Of a DNA stretch of 33,337 bases, positions 16,081-24,293 are shown piece by piece. Made by a program: the position numbers and the translations under genes. A model generated the notes under the pieces. That model was not told where the DNA came from. It saw only the letters and a list, made by a program, of their open reading frames with translations, and did not search any database. The DNA comes from an uncultured Clostridia bacterium (GTDB lineage Bacteria > Bacillota > Clostridia > Christensenellales > Borkfalkiaceae). The stretch covers positions 1 through 33,337 of the forward strand of contig CAKQKQ010000009.1 of the NCBI GenBank assembly GCA_934249265.1, written 5' to 3'. Each line of letters opens with the position of its first letter. The stretch's first letter is position 1.

Positions 16081-16169
16081 ACAAAATAACAAGGCAAGTT
16101 CAAATAAAACTTTTGTCTAATCACTTATTCGCATTGGCGAACCGCTCTTCCTTTTCGGAAGAGTTTTTT
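16081..16169 (+). ncRNA. tracrRNA
   Basis: About 89 nt, transcribed divergently from cas9. The anti-repeat ACAAAATAACAAGGC (16081-16095) pairs with GCCTTGTTATTTTGT of the crRNA repeat; AAGT then faces GA in the crRNA, the same bulge as in the S. pyogenes duplex; TCAAAT (16100-16105) pairs with GTTTGA at the repeat start. A short nexus-like segment ending in TAATCA follows, then hairpin TTCGC/GCGAA (16128-16141), and a terminator stem CTCTTCC/GGAAGAG (16145-16163) with six T (16164-16169). The promoter places the start exactly at the anti-repeat, so only a short form is expected. Confidence 0.93.
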
Positions 16170-16235
16170 CTTTTCTCTTTTTACTTTTGTTCTTTTTGTC
16201 CTTTTGCTTTTGCGAATTTATTAAACCTTTTTATA

Positions 16236-16264
16236 ATTATAACACATATTGACGATTAATTCAA
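16236..16264 (-). promoter_or_regulatory. Probable distal promoter of the cas operon
   Basis: Minus strand -35 TTGAAT (16259-16264), 17-bp spacer, perfect -10 TATAAT (16236-16241); predicted start near 16229, about 200 nt before the cas9 ATG. A transcript from here would be antisense to the whole tracrRNA. Confidence 0.7.
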
Positions 16265-16337
16265 TACCCATTTTATCCGCTTTTACTCGCGCATTATTGC
16301 AACTATTTCGTGGGCGTATCTCAATGGCAAATCAAAA

Positions 16338-16385
16338 ACGCCTTTAAGCGTGGAAAAACCAAATTTCCGCTCGACTTAAAGGCGT
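16338..16385 (-). terminator. Long hairpin, second terminator after the candidate small RNA
   Basis: Stem ACGCCTTTAAG (16338-16348) / CTTAAAGGCGT (16375-16385) with an inner GTGGAAA/TTTCCGC pairing; on the minus strand it is followed by TTTTTGATTTG. It lies just beyond the terminator of the candidate small RNA. Confidence 0.65.
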
Positions 16386-16391
16386 AAAAAG

Positions 16392-16515
16392 AAAAAATTA
16401 AAAGACAGTACGTAAAAACTACGCACTGCCTTTTAAAAATATATGATAAGGGGGAAAATGATGAGCACTTTTAAGTAACCGAGAGAAGATTCATTTCTTC
16501 CGTCCCTCTGATTAC
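16392..16515 (-). ncRNA. Candidate small regulatory RNA, unassigned
   Basis: A free-standing transcription unit of about 124 nt: near-consensus promoter at 16522-16550, no open frame, and an intrinsic terminator. The terminator stem spans 16400-16434 with two G-U pairs that form only in the minus-strand RNA, and it is followed by AATTTTTT. A 5' hairpin GGAAGA/TCTTCT and an unpaired C-rich segment TTTTCCCCCTTATC (complementary to AAGGGGG-type ribosome binding sites) are visible. No known RNA family was recognised. Confidence 0.62.
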
Positions 16516-16521
16516 AACGAT

Positions 16522-16550
16522 ATAATACCACTTTATTTTTTATTTGTAAA
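16522..16550 (-). promoter_or_regulatory. Promoter of the candidate small RNA
   Basis: Minus strand -35 TTTACA (16545-16550), 17-bp spacer, -10 TATTAT (16522-16527), each hexamer one base off consensus. Confidence 0.72.
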
Positions 16551-17102
16551 GCGTTTTTACATATATTTTTTAATTTTTTTGAAAAATTTTTTAAACGTCA
16601 AAAATTATTGTAATTAGCCTATTTTTCACACTTTTTAACACGAAAAGTATATTATAACCAATATTTTCCAAATTAAAGTGATATATTACAACTATTTTTG
16701 TTTGTGTTTTGATTTACACAAAAATAATTGTATTTTATTAAATTTCCACACTTTTGTGTTGGTAGCAACCATTTTTATTGTTATTTTTATGCAAATTCTG
16801 CTATTTTTAAGTTTTTGCGCCCGTTTTTGACGAGTTTTAAAAGTTTTTAAAACATTTATCGCCGTTTTAAAAAACCAAAAAATTTATTTTGCCGTTTTTA
16901 AAGCGATTTTAAAACAATTTAAAAGTGGCGTAAAATCATTTTTAATTGCCGCAACACCTAAAATTATATCCATTTATTGCGGATATTCGCTCGGCAGTCA
17001 CGACTATTAAATAAAATATAAAGCCAAAAACACAATTTAATTAAAGTTTCCGCTTTGCCATTCGCGCTTTCAAAAATATCTTCGCTAAAAGGCGCGTTCG
17101 CG
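16551..17102. other. AT-rich intergenic stretch, nothing recognised
   Basis: Long runs of A and T with scattered short repeats; no open frame with a ribosome binding site and no clear RNA structure. It separates the nucleoside salvage cluster from the small RNA and the CRISPR locus. Confidence 0.5.
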
Positions 17103-17166
17103 CCTAAATTATACACTTAAATTACGCGCTTAAATTACATACTTAAATTACGTGTTTACACCTAAA
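17103..17166. repeat. 13-bp tandem repeat after udk
   Basis: Four units of CTTAAATTACRYR type start at 17103, 17116, 17129 and 17142 (first unit CCTAAATTATACA), then a partial copy reaches the udk stop codon at 17167. Confidence 0.85.
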
Positions 17167-17781
17167 TTAGTTGTTGAGTTTGTTGTAAATGGAATTGATT
17201 ATCACGTCCAGCGCGACGGAGTTATGTCCGCCCTCTGGCACGATTATATCGGCACGCCTTTTGTAAGGCTCGATAAACTGCTCGTGCATGGGTTTTACGG
17301 TGGTGAGATATTGCATAACTACCGAATCGAGCGTTCTGCCCCTTTCTTTTACGTCGCGCATTATTCTGCGCAAAATTCTCACGTCGGCATCGGTATCGAC
17401 GAATATTTTTATATCGAGCAAATTGACGAGTTTAAGGTTTTCAAAAAGCAAAATGCCCTCGATAATAATTATATCTTTGCTATCGAGCCTTACCGTCTCT
17501 TTCTTCCTCGAATGAGTGGAATAATCGTATAAAGGCATATCGACGGAAAGTCCGTTTTTAAGGTCGGTCAACTGCTTTATTAAAAGGTCGGTATCGAACG
17601 CGTCGGGGTGGTCGTAATTGACTTTCGCCCTTTCGCTTAAACACATATCTTCATTGTTTTTATAATAATTGTCCATACCGACGAGAATTGCTTTGTCTTG
17701 AAAGGCGTCGTAAATTTTTTGAGATAAAGTCGTTTTCCCGCTGCCCGTGCCGCCGCACACTCCGATAATCACTCTACCCAT
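17167..17781 (-). CDS. udk: Uridine/cytidine kinase
   Basis: Phosphorylates uridine and cytidine to UMP and CMP, the last step of pyrimidine salvage in this cluster. Walker A is GGTGSGKT (10-17). DNYY at ~37-40 and the segment NYDHPDAFDTDLL are the nucleoside-binding region of uridine kinases. IIIEGILLF and the RRIMRDVKERGR stretch are the P-loop kinase and lid motifs. At 204 aa it has the standard udk length. The ATG is 1 nt after the tdk stop, and the Shine-Dalgarno AGGAGAGGG lies within the end of tdk, so the two genes are cotranscribed. It is the last gene of the salvage cluster, and a tandem repeat follows its stop. Confidence 0.95.
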   Translation of the reverse strand: MGRVIIGVCGGTGSGKTTLSQKIYDAFQDKAILVGMDNYYKNNEDMCLSERAKVNYDHPDAFDTDLLIKQLTDLKNGLSVDMPLYDYSTHSRKKETVRLDSKDIIIIEGILLFENLKLVNLLDIKIFVDTDADVRILRRIMRDVKERGRTLDSVVMQYLTTVKPMHEQFIEPYKRRADIIVPEGGHNSVALDVIINSIYNKLNN

Positions 17782-17782
17782 T

Positions 17783-18370
17783 TTACCCTCTCCTTTGCTG
17801 TTCTTTTTGGCGTTTTAACCAGCATCTTCTGCACATAGCGACGTATCTGTCGTTTCCGCCGATACACACTTGGTCGCCCGTTGTGACGATATTCCCCTTG
17901 TCGTCGAGTCTTGCGTTTACGGTAGCCTTTGCCCCGCATTTACAAACCGACTTAATCTCGCTTATGGACTCGGCAATTTCAAAAAGTCTTTTGCTACCCG
18001 GGAACAAGTGAGTCGTGAAATCGGTGCTTAAACCAAAACACAACACGGGTATGTCTTTATCGATGACGATTTGCCCGAGTTGGTCGACTTGTTCGGGCGT
18101 CAAAAATTGACACTCGTCCACAATAATTACGTCGCAATCGGAATGTTTAGTCTCGTAAAGTCGGTATAAATTTATATCTTGTCCGACCGTAATCGCCGTT
18201 TGAGACAAACCTATTCTCGACTTGACTATATCCGCGCCGTCGCGCGTATCTATAGAAGGTTTGACGAGCATAACCTTCATGTTTCGCTCTTCGTAATTGA
18301 ACTTCGTGATAAGGGCTTGCGCCGTTTTAGAACAACCCATCGCCCCGAATTTAAAATAGAGTTTTGCCAT
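17783..18370 (-). CDS. tdk: Thymidine kinase
   Basis: Phosphorylates thymidine and deoxyuridine using ATP. This is a type II thymidine kinase of 195 aa. The P-loop reads GAMGCSKT (9-16), with Ser in place of the common Gly before Lys, a variant I associate with clostridial Tdk. The DExQF motif is DECQF (85-89), with E86 as the likely catalytic base. Zinc is held by C143, C145, C180 and C183 (VCKCG and CRRC). GAGG stands 6 nt before the ATG. It pairs with udk downstream (1-nt gap); pdp lies 503 bp upstream, so tdk-udk may have its own promoter, although none stood out. Confidence 0.95.
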   Translation of the reverse strand: MAKLYFKFGAMGCSKTAQALITKFNYEERNMKVMLVKPSIDTRDGADIVKSRIGLSQTAITVGQDINLYRLYETKHSDCDVIIVDECQFLTPEQVDQLGQIVIDKDIPVLCFGLSTDFTTHLFPGSKRLFEIAESISEIKSVCKCGAKATVNARLDDKGNIVTTGDQVCIGGNDRYVAMCRRCWLKRQKEQQRRG

Positions 18371-18434
18371 GATTTCCTCTTTTGTTTTTATTTTATTTGT
18401 TGTAATTTAATTCGACTATAAGCAAATAATTTGC

Positions 18435-18646
18435 GATGTAAAACGCAAGTAAAATCGCCCCGTTGAAAATAAAAATTTTCACTTCGCAAGACACAAGCAA
18501 ATTATCCCGTTGTGAAAAATACCCACCGTAAAACGCAAGCAATTTATTTTTTCCACGCAAACAGAAAATTATCCACCGCAAGGCGCAATTAAAAATTTTA
18601 CCTTGCACGCAAAACTTTACACTGCAAGATATAATTAAAAATTTCG
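18435..18646. repeat. Degenerate ~50-bp repeats between pdp and tdk
   Basis: Related segments begin near 18435, 18523, 18573 and 18620, sharing a CCACCG- or GATG-like start, a GCAAG core and an A/T tail (AATTAAAAATTT in the last two). The rest of the 503-bp gap is A-rich with no gene seen. Confidence 0.5.
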
Positions 18647-18758
18647 TCTAACTAGCAAAAACTTTGCACGTCAAGTAAAAGTTTTCCTTACATTTTAAAG
18701 CAAATATTTTTACCGAAAAAACGATTACGCCGCCAAAACTTGCTAAATTGCAAAACGC

Positions 18759-18788
18759 AAGCGCATACTTAAGTCTATGTATGCGCTT
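18759..18788. terminator. Hairpin downstream of pdp
   Basis: Stem AAGCGCATAC (18759-18768) / GTATGCGCTT (18779-18788), 86 bp after the pdp stop. The better T-run (CTTTTATTTTT) follows on the plus strand; on the minus strand, where pdp lies, only a weak one follows, so its direction is unsure. Confidence 0.5.
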
Positions 18789-18873
18789 TTATTTTTGGTA
18801 AAATTTGTTGCCTATTATTTTTAGTAAATATTATTGCCGAAAGGTTTTAAATAATTTTAAATCGTCTTTAATT

Positions 18874-20175
18874 TTATCTTATCGTTGCAAAAATCAACGG
18901 GCGCGGCTGCGACTTTTCTTCGCCGATTTTAGTCGCGTTTAAAATAATTTCTTTTGACCTTTCAAAAAGTTTTTCGTCGTTTGCGTAAAGGGTTGCGATT
19001 TCTTCGCCCTTTTGCACGAAGTCGCCCGTCTTTTTCTTTAAAATAATACCCGCGGTATAGTCGATTTTATCCTCGATTTTGCTTCTGCCAGCACCGAGAT
19101 TTAAACTTGCAAGTCCGTATTCTTCGGCGTTGACGTTTTGAATATAACCCGCATTTTCGTTCAAAACCGAATAAGTATATTTAGCCTTTTTAAAGTTGTC
19201 GGTATTTTGAATGTAATCGCCGTTACCGCCCTGCGCTTTTACCATTTCTGTCAGTTTTGCGAGAGCCGTTCCGTCCGAAATTGACATTTTTGCCATTTCT
19301 TCGCACTTTGAATATTCGCCTTTACCCGCAAGATAAAGCATGTTTGCCGAAAGTGCGATACTCAAATCGTACAAATCCTTAGGTCCGTTTCCTTTAAGGG
19401 TATTTATCGCCTCGATCACCTCGAGCGAATTGCCTATCGCGTTGCCGAGCGGTCTGTCCATATCGGTGATTAGCGCGGTCATTTTTTTGCCCGAACGTTT
19501 ACCGATATCCACCATTATAGATGCGAGTTTTTTGCTGTCGTCGATAGATTTCATAAACGAACCGCTGCCCGTTTTTACGTCGAGCACGATGCAGTCGTCG
19601 TCGGCAGCAAGTTTTTTACCCATGATGCTTGACGCGATTAAAGGCATGCTGTCAACCGTTGCCGTCACGTCGCGCAAAGCGTAAAGTTTTTTGTCGGCTG
19701 GGGCGAGTTGCTTGCTTTGACCTATTATCGCAATGCCGATTTCGTTTACTTGTTTTATAAACTCTTCTTCTGAAAGCGTGGTTTTAAAACCGTCGATAGA
19801 CTCGAGTTTATCCACAGTTCCGCCCGTGTGACCGAGCCCTCTGCCGCTCATTTTTGCAACTTTAATGCCGAGCGAAGCGACTATGGGCGCAACGACGAAA
19901 CTCGTTTTGTCCCCGACGCCGCCCGTAGAGTGCTTATCGACCCTTATGCCGTTTACTGCCGAAAAGTCGAGTTTTTCACCCGAATCTCTCACTGCAAGCG
20001 TCAAATCGGTAGTCTCGCGGATAGTCATATCTTTAAAATAAATAGCCATGCAAAGCGCGGCGGCTTGATAATCGGGAATATCGCCCTTTGAATATCCGTC
20101 TACAAACCAGCGAATTTCCTCGGTGGAAAGTTCTTGTCCGTCGCGTTTTTTCTTTATTATGTCATACATTCTCAT
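18874..20175 (-). CDS. pdp: Pyrimidine-nucleoside phosphorylase
   Basis: Splits uridine, thymidine and deoxyuridine with phosphate into base and (deoxy)ribose 1-phosphate. The start is set at ATG 20175 (MRMYDIIKKKRDG), 9 nt after AAAGGGG; an in-frame TTG two codons earlier is too close to that site. The product is then 433 aa, the same as Bacillus Pdp. The phosphate-binding signature KHSTGGVGDKTS is at 81-92 and GRGLGHTGGTVDKLE at 111-125. The C-terminal barrel-sandwich domain has the KKKTGDFVQKGEEIATL segment. It follows cdd by 14 bp, so cytidine deaminated by cdd passes directly to this enzyme. A pyrimidine-specific role is preferred over thymidine-only (deoA) by length and similarity. Confidence 0.95.
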   Translation of the reverse strand: MRMYDIIKKKRDGQELSTEEIRWFVDGYSKGDIPDYQAAALCMAIYFKDMTIRETTDLTLAVRDSGEKLDFSAVNGIRVDKHSTGGVGDKTSFVVAPIVASLGIKVAKMSGRGLGHTGGTVDKLESIDGFKTTLSEEEFIKQVNEIGIAIIGQSKQLAPADKKLYALRDVTATVDSMPLIASSIMGKKLAADDDCIVLDVKTGSGSFMKSIDDSKKLASIMVDIGKRSGKKMTALITDMDRPLGNAIGNSLEVIEAINTLKGNGPKDLYDLSIALSANMLYLAGKGEYSKCEEMAKMSISDGTALAKLTEMVKAQGGNGDYIQNTDNFKKAKYTYSVLNENAGYIQNVNAEEYGLASLNLGAGRSKIEDKIDYTAGIILKKKTGDFVQKGEEIATLYANDEKLFERSKEIILNATKIGEEKSQPRPLIFATIR

Positions 20176-20189
20176 AAGCAAATTCCCCT

Positions 20190-20600
20190 TTAAATTTCTT
20201 TACCCGTAAAGGCAAACGGCAACAATTCGTTTAAAGTATACGCTTTAAACTCGCTTGAGTTGCCGAGCAAAATTTTAAAGTCTGCGTTTGTAAATTCAGC
20301 CATTACTTGTCTGCAAACGCCACACGGCGCACAGAACGAAGCGGACTCTTTTTCTCTGCCGCCGACAATGGCGATAGCGACAAAATCTCTCTCTCCGTCG
20401 GACACCGCTTTGAAAAAAGCGACTCGTTCGGCGCATACGGTTGGCGTAAACGCGGCATTTTCTATATTGCAACCCGTGTAAACTTTTCCGTCTTTACACA
20501 AAAGCGCAGCCCCGACTTTAAAGTGAGAATACGGGGTATACGCCCCCTTTCTCGCCTCTTCGGCTGAAATCATTAAGTTTTGATAAATTTCGTTTTTCAT
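20190..20600 (-). CDS. cdd: Cytidine deaminase
   Basis: Deaminates cytidine and deoxycytidine to uridine and deoxyuridine. Zinc ligands are C56 (with catalytic E58, motif CAERVAFF), C93 and C96 (PCGVCRQ). GCNIENAAF (43-51) is the substrate-binding loop. The length is 136 aa, matching the homotetrameric bacterial type. The start is set at the second ATG (20600), 8 nt after GGGA; an ATG two codons earlier (20606) is only 3-4 nt from it. It is followed after 14 bp by pdp on the same strand, forming a two-gene unit. Confidence 0.95.
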   Translation of the reverse strand: MKNEIYQNLMISAEEARKGAYTPYSHFKVGAALLCKDGKVYTGCNIENAAFTPTVCAERVAFFKAVSDGERDFVAIAIVGGREKESASFCAPCGVCRQVMAEFTNADFKILLGNSSEFKAYTLNELLPFAFTGKEI

Positions 20601-20606
20601 AATCAT

Positions 20607-20945
20607 TTTCCCGTTTTCGGACTACTGCGCCGAACGTTTTATAAACCCGTTTAATAAATGAGTTTTAAAAATCTATTTATCAAATCGACTTATTAAATCG
20701 GCGCGCCCGAAATTCTATTTTAATATTTACTGCTTTTAAAACGCCCTTTATAAACGTCCGTACATCGACGTAAATACATAGGCGTATACACAACGATGCA
20801 AGCGCATTTAATTTATTAAAACACGTTTAATTTGTGCAATTGTTTTTTATTCAAAACAAAGATTTAAACAAATAACATAAAACCGTTTTGCTTAAAGGCG
20901 CAAAAGTTTACGCCTTTAAATTTCAAAAAAACTTTATTTTATAAT
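20607..20945. other. Intergenic gap with one hairpin
   Basis: AT-rich. The hairpin TTAAAGGCG (20892-20900) / CGCCTTTAA (20911-20919) lies 27 bp after the deoB stop and may end deoB transcripts, though no long T-run follows on the minus strand. No gene or clear promoter was seen in the rest. Confidence 0.5.
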
Positions 20946-22109
20946 TTAATTCTTTTTTACTTCGTTGTAAAAACTTGTACCGAAAGTGTCCTCTTGATTT
21001 ACCCCGAACATATCGAGTACGGTTGCGGAAATATCGGCAAAACTACTTCTCGTGTGCAAATCGACTCCGCTTTTAATTCCTTTTCCGTAAATAATCATCG
21101 GCGTATACTCTCTCGAGTGGTCGGTGGACGGCGTAGAAGGGTCGCAACCGTGGTCGGCTGTGATGATAAGCGCGTCGTCGTCTTTCATATCTTTTATAAA
21201 CCCGCCCAAAAATTCATCGAATTGAGTCATTGCCGCGGCATAACCGTCAACGTCGTTTCTGTGTCCGTACTTCATATCGAAGTCAACAAGATTTACAAAA
21301 CACAAGCCGTTGAAGTCTCTGTTTTGCATTTCTTTAGTCACTTGCATACCGTTGTCGTTGCCAGTCGTGCGGTTACTTTCACTCACACCGTCTCCTGCAA
21401 AGATGTCAAAAATCTTACCGACGGATATTGTAGCGTAGCCGTTTTTCATTAGTAAATCGAGCATTGTCGTCTTGGGCGGAACAAGCGAAAAATCATGTCT
21501 GTTGGACGTCCTTACAAAGGGATATTCGCCCGCGAACGGTCTTGCAATTACTCTGCCGACGCCGTGTTTTCCGCACAAAATTTTTCTCGCTATTTCGCAG
21601 TAACGGTACAATTCTTTTACCGGCACGACGTCTTCGTGCGCCGCTATCTGGAACACGCTGTCTGCCGACGTGTACACTATAAGCGCGCCGGTTTTTATGT
21701 GTTCTTCGCCGTAATCTCTTATTACGTCAGTGCCCGAATACGGCTTGTTGCACAGCACTTTTCTGCCCGTCTGTTTTTCAAACTCCTCGATTATTTCGTC
21801 GGGGAAACCGTTGGGATAAGTGGGCAACGGGTTTTCGGAAATTATACCCGCAATTTCCCAATGCCCTATGGTCGTGTCTTTACCCATGGACTTTTCTTGC
21901 ATTCTCGCAAAACTTGCAAGCGGCGCGTCAACTCCTCCGCCTACACCCTCGATATTAAACAAGCCCAATTTTTTGAGATTCGGGCAATTAAATTTCGGCG
22001 ATTTTCTTATTGCGCCGAGGGTATTACTTCCCTCGTCGTGCCATTTATAAGCGTCCGGGGCTTCGCCTACGCCCATGCTGTCAAGCACAATTATAAACAC
22101 CCTTTTCAT
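20946..22109 (-). CDS. deoB: Phosphopentomutase
   Basis: Interconverts (deoxy)ribose 1-phosphate and 5-phosphate, linking the phosphorylases to deoC or to the pentose phosphate pool. It belongs to the alkaline phosphatase superfamily. The N-terminal metal site is VLDSMGVGEAPDA with D10. The C-terminal metal-binding segment is ADHGCDPSTPSTDHSREYTP, and TGNDNGMQ near 245 is the family substrate cap. At 387 aa it matches bacterial DeoB (about 390). AGGAG stands 8 nt before the ATG. It is 47 bp downstream of deoD and on the same strand, so the two are probably one unit. Confidence 0.96.
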   Translation of the reverse strand: MKRVFIIVLDSMGVGEAPDAYKWHDEGSNTLGAIRKSPKFNCPNLKKLGLFNIEGVGGGVDAPLASFARMQEKSMGKDTTIGHWEIAGIISENPLPTYPNGFPDEIIEEFEKQTGRKVLCNKPYSGTDVIRDYGEEHIKTGALIVYTSADSVFQIAAHEDVVPVKELYRYCEIARKILCGKHGVGRVIARPFAGEYPFVRTSNRHDFSLVPPKTTMLDLLMKNGYATISVGKIFDIFAGDGVSESNRTTGNDNGMQVTKEMQNRDFNGLCFVNLVDFDMKYGHRNDVDGYAAAMTQFDEFLGGFIKDMKDDDALIITADHGCDPSTPSTDHSREYTPMIIYGKGIKSGVDLHTRSSFADISATVLDMFGVNQEDTFGTSFYNEVKKN

Positions 22110-22156
22110 ATTATATTCTCCTATATATCTTTTTGTATTCTTTTGTTATGTCTTTC

Positions 22157-22885
22157 TTACGCGATTTCAAGCGCGATTTCCATCATTTTCGTGAAAGAAT
22201 TTTGTCTTTCTTCGGCAGTCGTGTTTTCTTCGGGATAAACGAAACTATCGCTTACCGTACAAATACACAAAGCCTTTTTACCCGCTCTTGCGGCGTTGCA
22301 GTACAATGCGGCACTTTCCATTTCTACGCCCAAAACGCCCATATTTGCCCATTTCATATCCGCGCCGGATTCGTTGTAAAAAATATCCGAAGAGAAAATG
22401 TTGCCTACTTTATATTTTACGTTTGCCTTTTCGCAAGCGTCCACAGCCTTGCGCACCAAATCGAAGTCGGCTATCGGGCAGAAAGTCCCGGGCAAACCGT
22501 ACTGCATTGCGTAATTTCCGTTTGTGCACGCGCCCATGGCGATTACTATGTCTCTCGCGTGCAAATCTTTGTCGAACGCTCCGCAAGAACCTACCCTTAT
22601 AATGTTTTTAACTCCGTAAAAATTGAACAATTCGTACGAATAAATACCTATCGACGGTTGACCCATACCGGAAGCCATAACCGACACTCTTTTACCCTTA
22701 TAATACCCCGTGTAGCCGTTGACTCCCCTTACGTTGTTTACAAGCACTGCGTCTTGCAAAAAGTTTTCCGCAATGAATTTAGCACGGAGCGGGTCACCGG
22801 GCATAAGCACCGTTTCGGCAAAATCGCCGTATTTGGCGGTAATGTGCGGCGTGGGTACGTTGGGATGTAATTCTTTATTTTCCAT
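22157..22885 (-). CDS. deoD: Purine-nucleoside phosphorylase, DeoD type
   Basis: Phosphorolyses purine (deoxy)nucleosides to base and pentose 1-phosphate. This is the hexameric DeoD type: MPGDPLRAKFIAE (28-40) is the phosphate loop, RVGSCGAF carries the phosphate-binding Arg, GVEMESAALY binds ribose, and TVSDSF holds the catalytic Asp. The length is 242 aa, against about 235-240 for the family. AAGGAG stands 8 nt before the ATG. Its product sugar phosphate is the substrate of deoB directly downstream, 47 bp away. A 561-bp T-rich spacer separates it from deoC, so it may have its own promoter. Confidence 0.96.
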   Translation of the reverse strand: MENKELHPNVPTPHITAKYGDFAETVLMPGDPLRAKFIAENFLQDAVLVNNVRGVNGYTGYYKGKRVSVMASGMGQPSIGIYSYELFNFYGVKNIIRVGSCGAFDKDLHARDIVIAMGACTNGNYAMQYGLPGTFCPIADFDLVRKAVDACEKANVKYKVGNIFSSDIFYNESGADMKWANMGVLGVEMESAALYCNAARAGKKALCICTVSDSFVYPEENTTAEERQNSFTKMMEIALEIA

Positions 22886-23103
22886 TTTCTTTCTCCTTAT
22901 ATTTAAAAACCGTTTATATTTAAAATTTTAGTTCGTTTTATTTTTGTTTGTTGTTTTATTTTATTGCTTTATTGCCTTGCTTTTTATTTTAATTTTATTG
23001 TCTTGCTTTCTTATTTTAATCGCGCAAAGTTTCGCTGAAAACGTTAGTTTCATATTTTCTTGCTCATTTATAAACTTTTATACGCATTTAAAATTTTTTA
23101 TGT

Positions 23104-23233
23104 GTTTATATTTTTTGTTTAAGTTTAAAAATTTTTGTACGTTTATATTTTTTCTTTGAGTTTAAAATTTTTTGCACGTTTATAAATTTTTATGCGTTTA
23201 TATTTTTTGTCCGAGTTTAAAAATTTTTCGCAC
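23104..23233. repeat. T-rich ~37-bp tandem repeat between deoC and deoD
   Basis: Units start at 23104 (37 bp), 23141 (37 bp), 23178 (18 bp, partial) and 23196 (38 bp). Each full unit begins GTTTATATTTTTT, has AGTTTAAAA in the middle and ends in TTTTT plus GTAC, GCAC or CGCAC. The remaining gap (22886-23446) is T-rich and low in complexity; long open frames there look spurious. Confidence 0.75.
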
Positions 23234-23446
23234 GCGGGTTGAACCCTTTTTAATTTTGCAAACGCTAAATACGGAATTATCTGCTTTAATTATTTACGAT
23301 TACGCAAAATTATTATTTCTACCGATTTCAATTACGTTTTATGTTTTTAGTCCTTACCGTTTTGCCGTTTTTATGCGCACCGTTTTGTGTAAAAGTGACA
23401 AATTGCGGCAATTAAACGCGATTTACACGGCAAAATTATTTGAGTT

Positions 23447-24106
23447 TTATTTGTTTTCTTGTGCTTTAACTATTTTGACTATACGCGAAGTTCCGAGCCT
23501 ATCCGCGCCGAGCGAAATAAAATCTTCGGCGTCTTTAATTGACGAAATACCGCCCGCCGCTTTGATTTTTACGCCTTTGCCGACGTGCTTTTTAAAAATA
23601 ATCACGTCCTCTTTGGTTGCTCCGGCGGTGGAAAAACCGGTGGAAGTCTTTATAAAATCAGCCCCAGCCTCGGTCACGACCTTGCACATTTGTATTTTTT
23701 CTTCCTCGGTTAAAAGGCACGTTTCGATTATTACTTTTAAAATTTTGTCCTTGCACGTGCTTTTTAAAAGAGAAATTTCCTCTTTAATTTTTTGATAATT
23801 GCCCGACTTTAAATCGCCGAGATTAATTACCATATCGATTTCGTCCGCGCCGTCGTTAAGCGCAACTTGCGTTTCGTAATTTTTTACTTCGGTAGAATTG
23901 TAACCGTTGGGGAAACCGATAACCGTGCAAATCGGTAATTTATCACCGACGTATTCTTTTGCGCGTTTAACGTAACAAGGCGGAATACAAGCCGAAGCCG
24001 TGTGATATTTTATTCCGTCATCAAGCACTGTTTTAATTTCTTCCCACGTGGCAGTGGTAGAAAGCAACGTGTGGTCGCATTTTGAAAGTATTTCTTTTAT
24101 ATCCAT
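23447..24106 (-). CDS. deoC: Deoxyribose-phosphate aldolase
   Basis: Cleaves 2-deoxyribose 5-phosphate to acetaldehyde and glyceraldehyde 3-phosphate, the exit of deoxynucleoside breakdown into glycolysis. It is a class I aldolase TIM barrel. The Schiff-base lysine is K153 in DFIKTSTGFS, with a second lysine in the KIKAAGGIS strand and EIDMVINLGD (89-98) on an earlier strand. The length is 219 aa, standard for the bacterial short form. GAGGTG stands 6-7 nt before the ATG. It is the most upstream gene of the salvage cluster; the 630-bp region before it is rich in hairpins and might carry its control. Confidence 0.96.
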   Translation of the reverse strand: MDIKEILSKCDHTLLSTTATWEEIKTVLDDGIKYHTASACIPPCYVKRAKEYVGDKLPICTVIGFPNGYNSTEVKNYETQVALNDGADEIDMVINLGDLKSGNYQKIKEEISLLKSTCKDKILKVIIETCLLTEEEKIQMCKVVTEAGADFIKTSTGFSTAGATKEDVIIFKKHVGKGVKIKAAGGISSIKDAEDFISLGADRLGTSRIVKIVKAQENK

Positions 24107-24293
24107 GTCGCACCTCTTAATTAAATTTTAATGGGGTTTTTGCCTTGAAAAATTGCAAATTTTGCAAACTTTTTAAGTCGTACACTCCGCAATTTAATTT
24201 TGTTTTTATATGTTTTTGTATCATATAATTTTGAGTCTTTTACGTACCTTAAAAACGTTTGTAACCTATATCTTTCGTCCGCTTTCGCGAACC

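Noticed and set aside
16451..16478. Mini open frame MMSTFK on plus after AAGGGGG
   Set aside because: Only six codons, with no promoter on that strand. The same bases are explained by the minus-strand small RNA candidate.
20994..22870. Long plus-strand frames (up to 247 codons) opposite deoB and deoD
   Set aside because: They are shadows of well-identified minus-strand enzymes; their composition is Arg/His/Cys-rich as expected for antisense frames.
22944..23795. Long Phe/Leu/Tyr-rich plus-strand frames
   Set aside because: They are low-complexity translations of T-rich spacer and the antisense of deoC, without ribosome binding sites.
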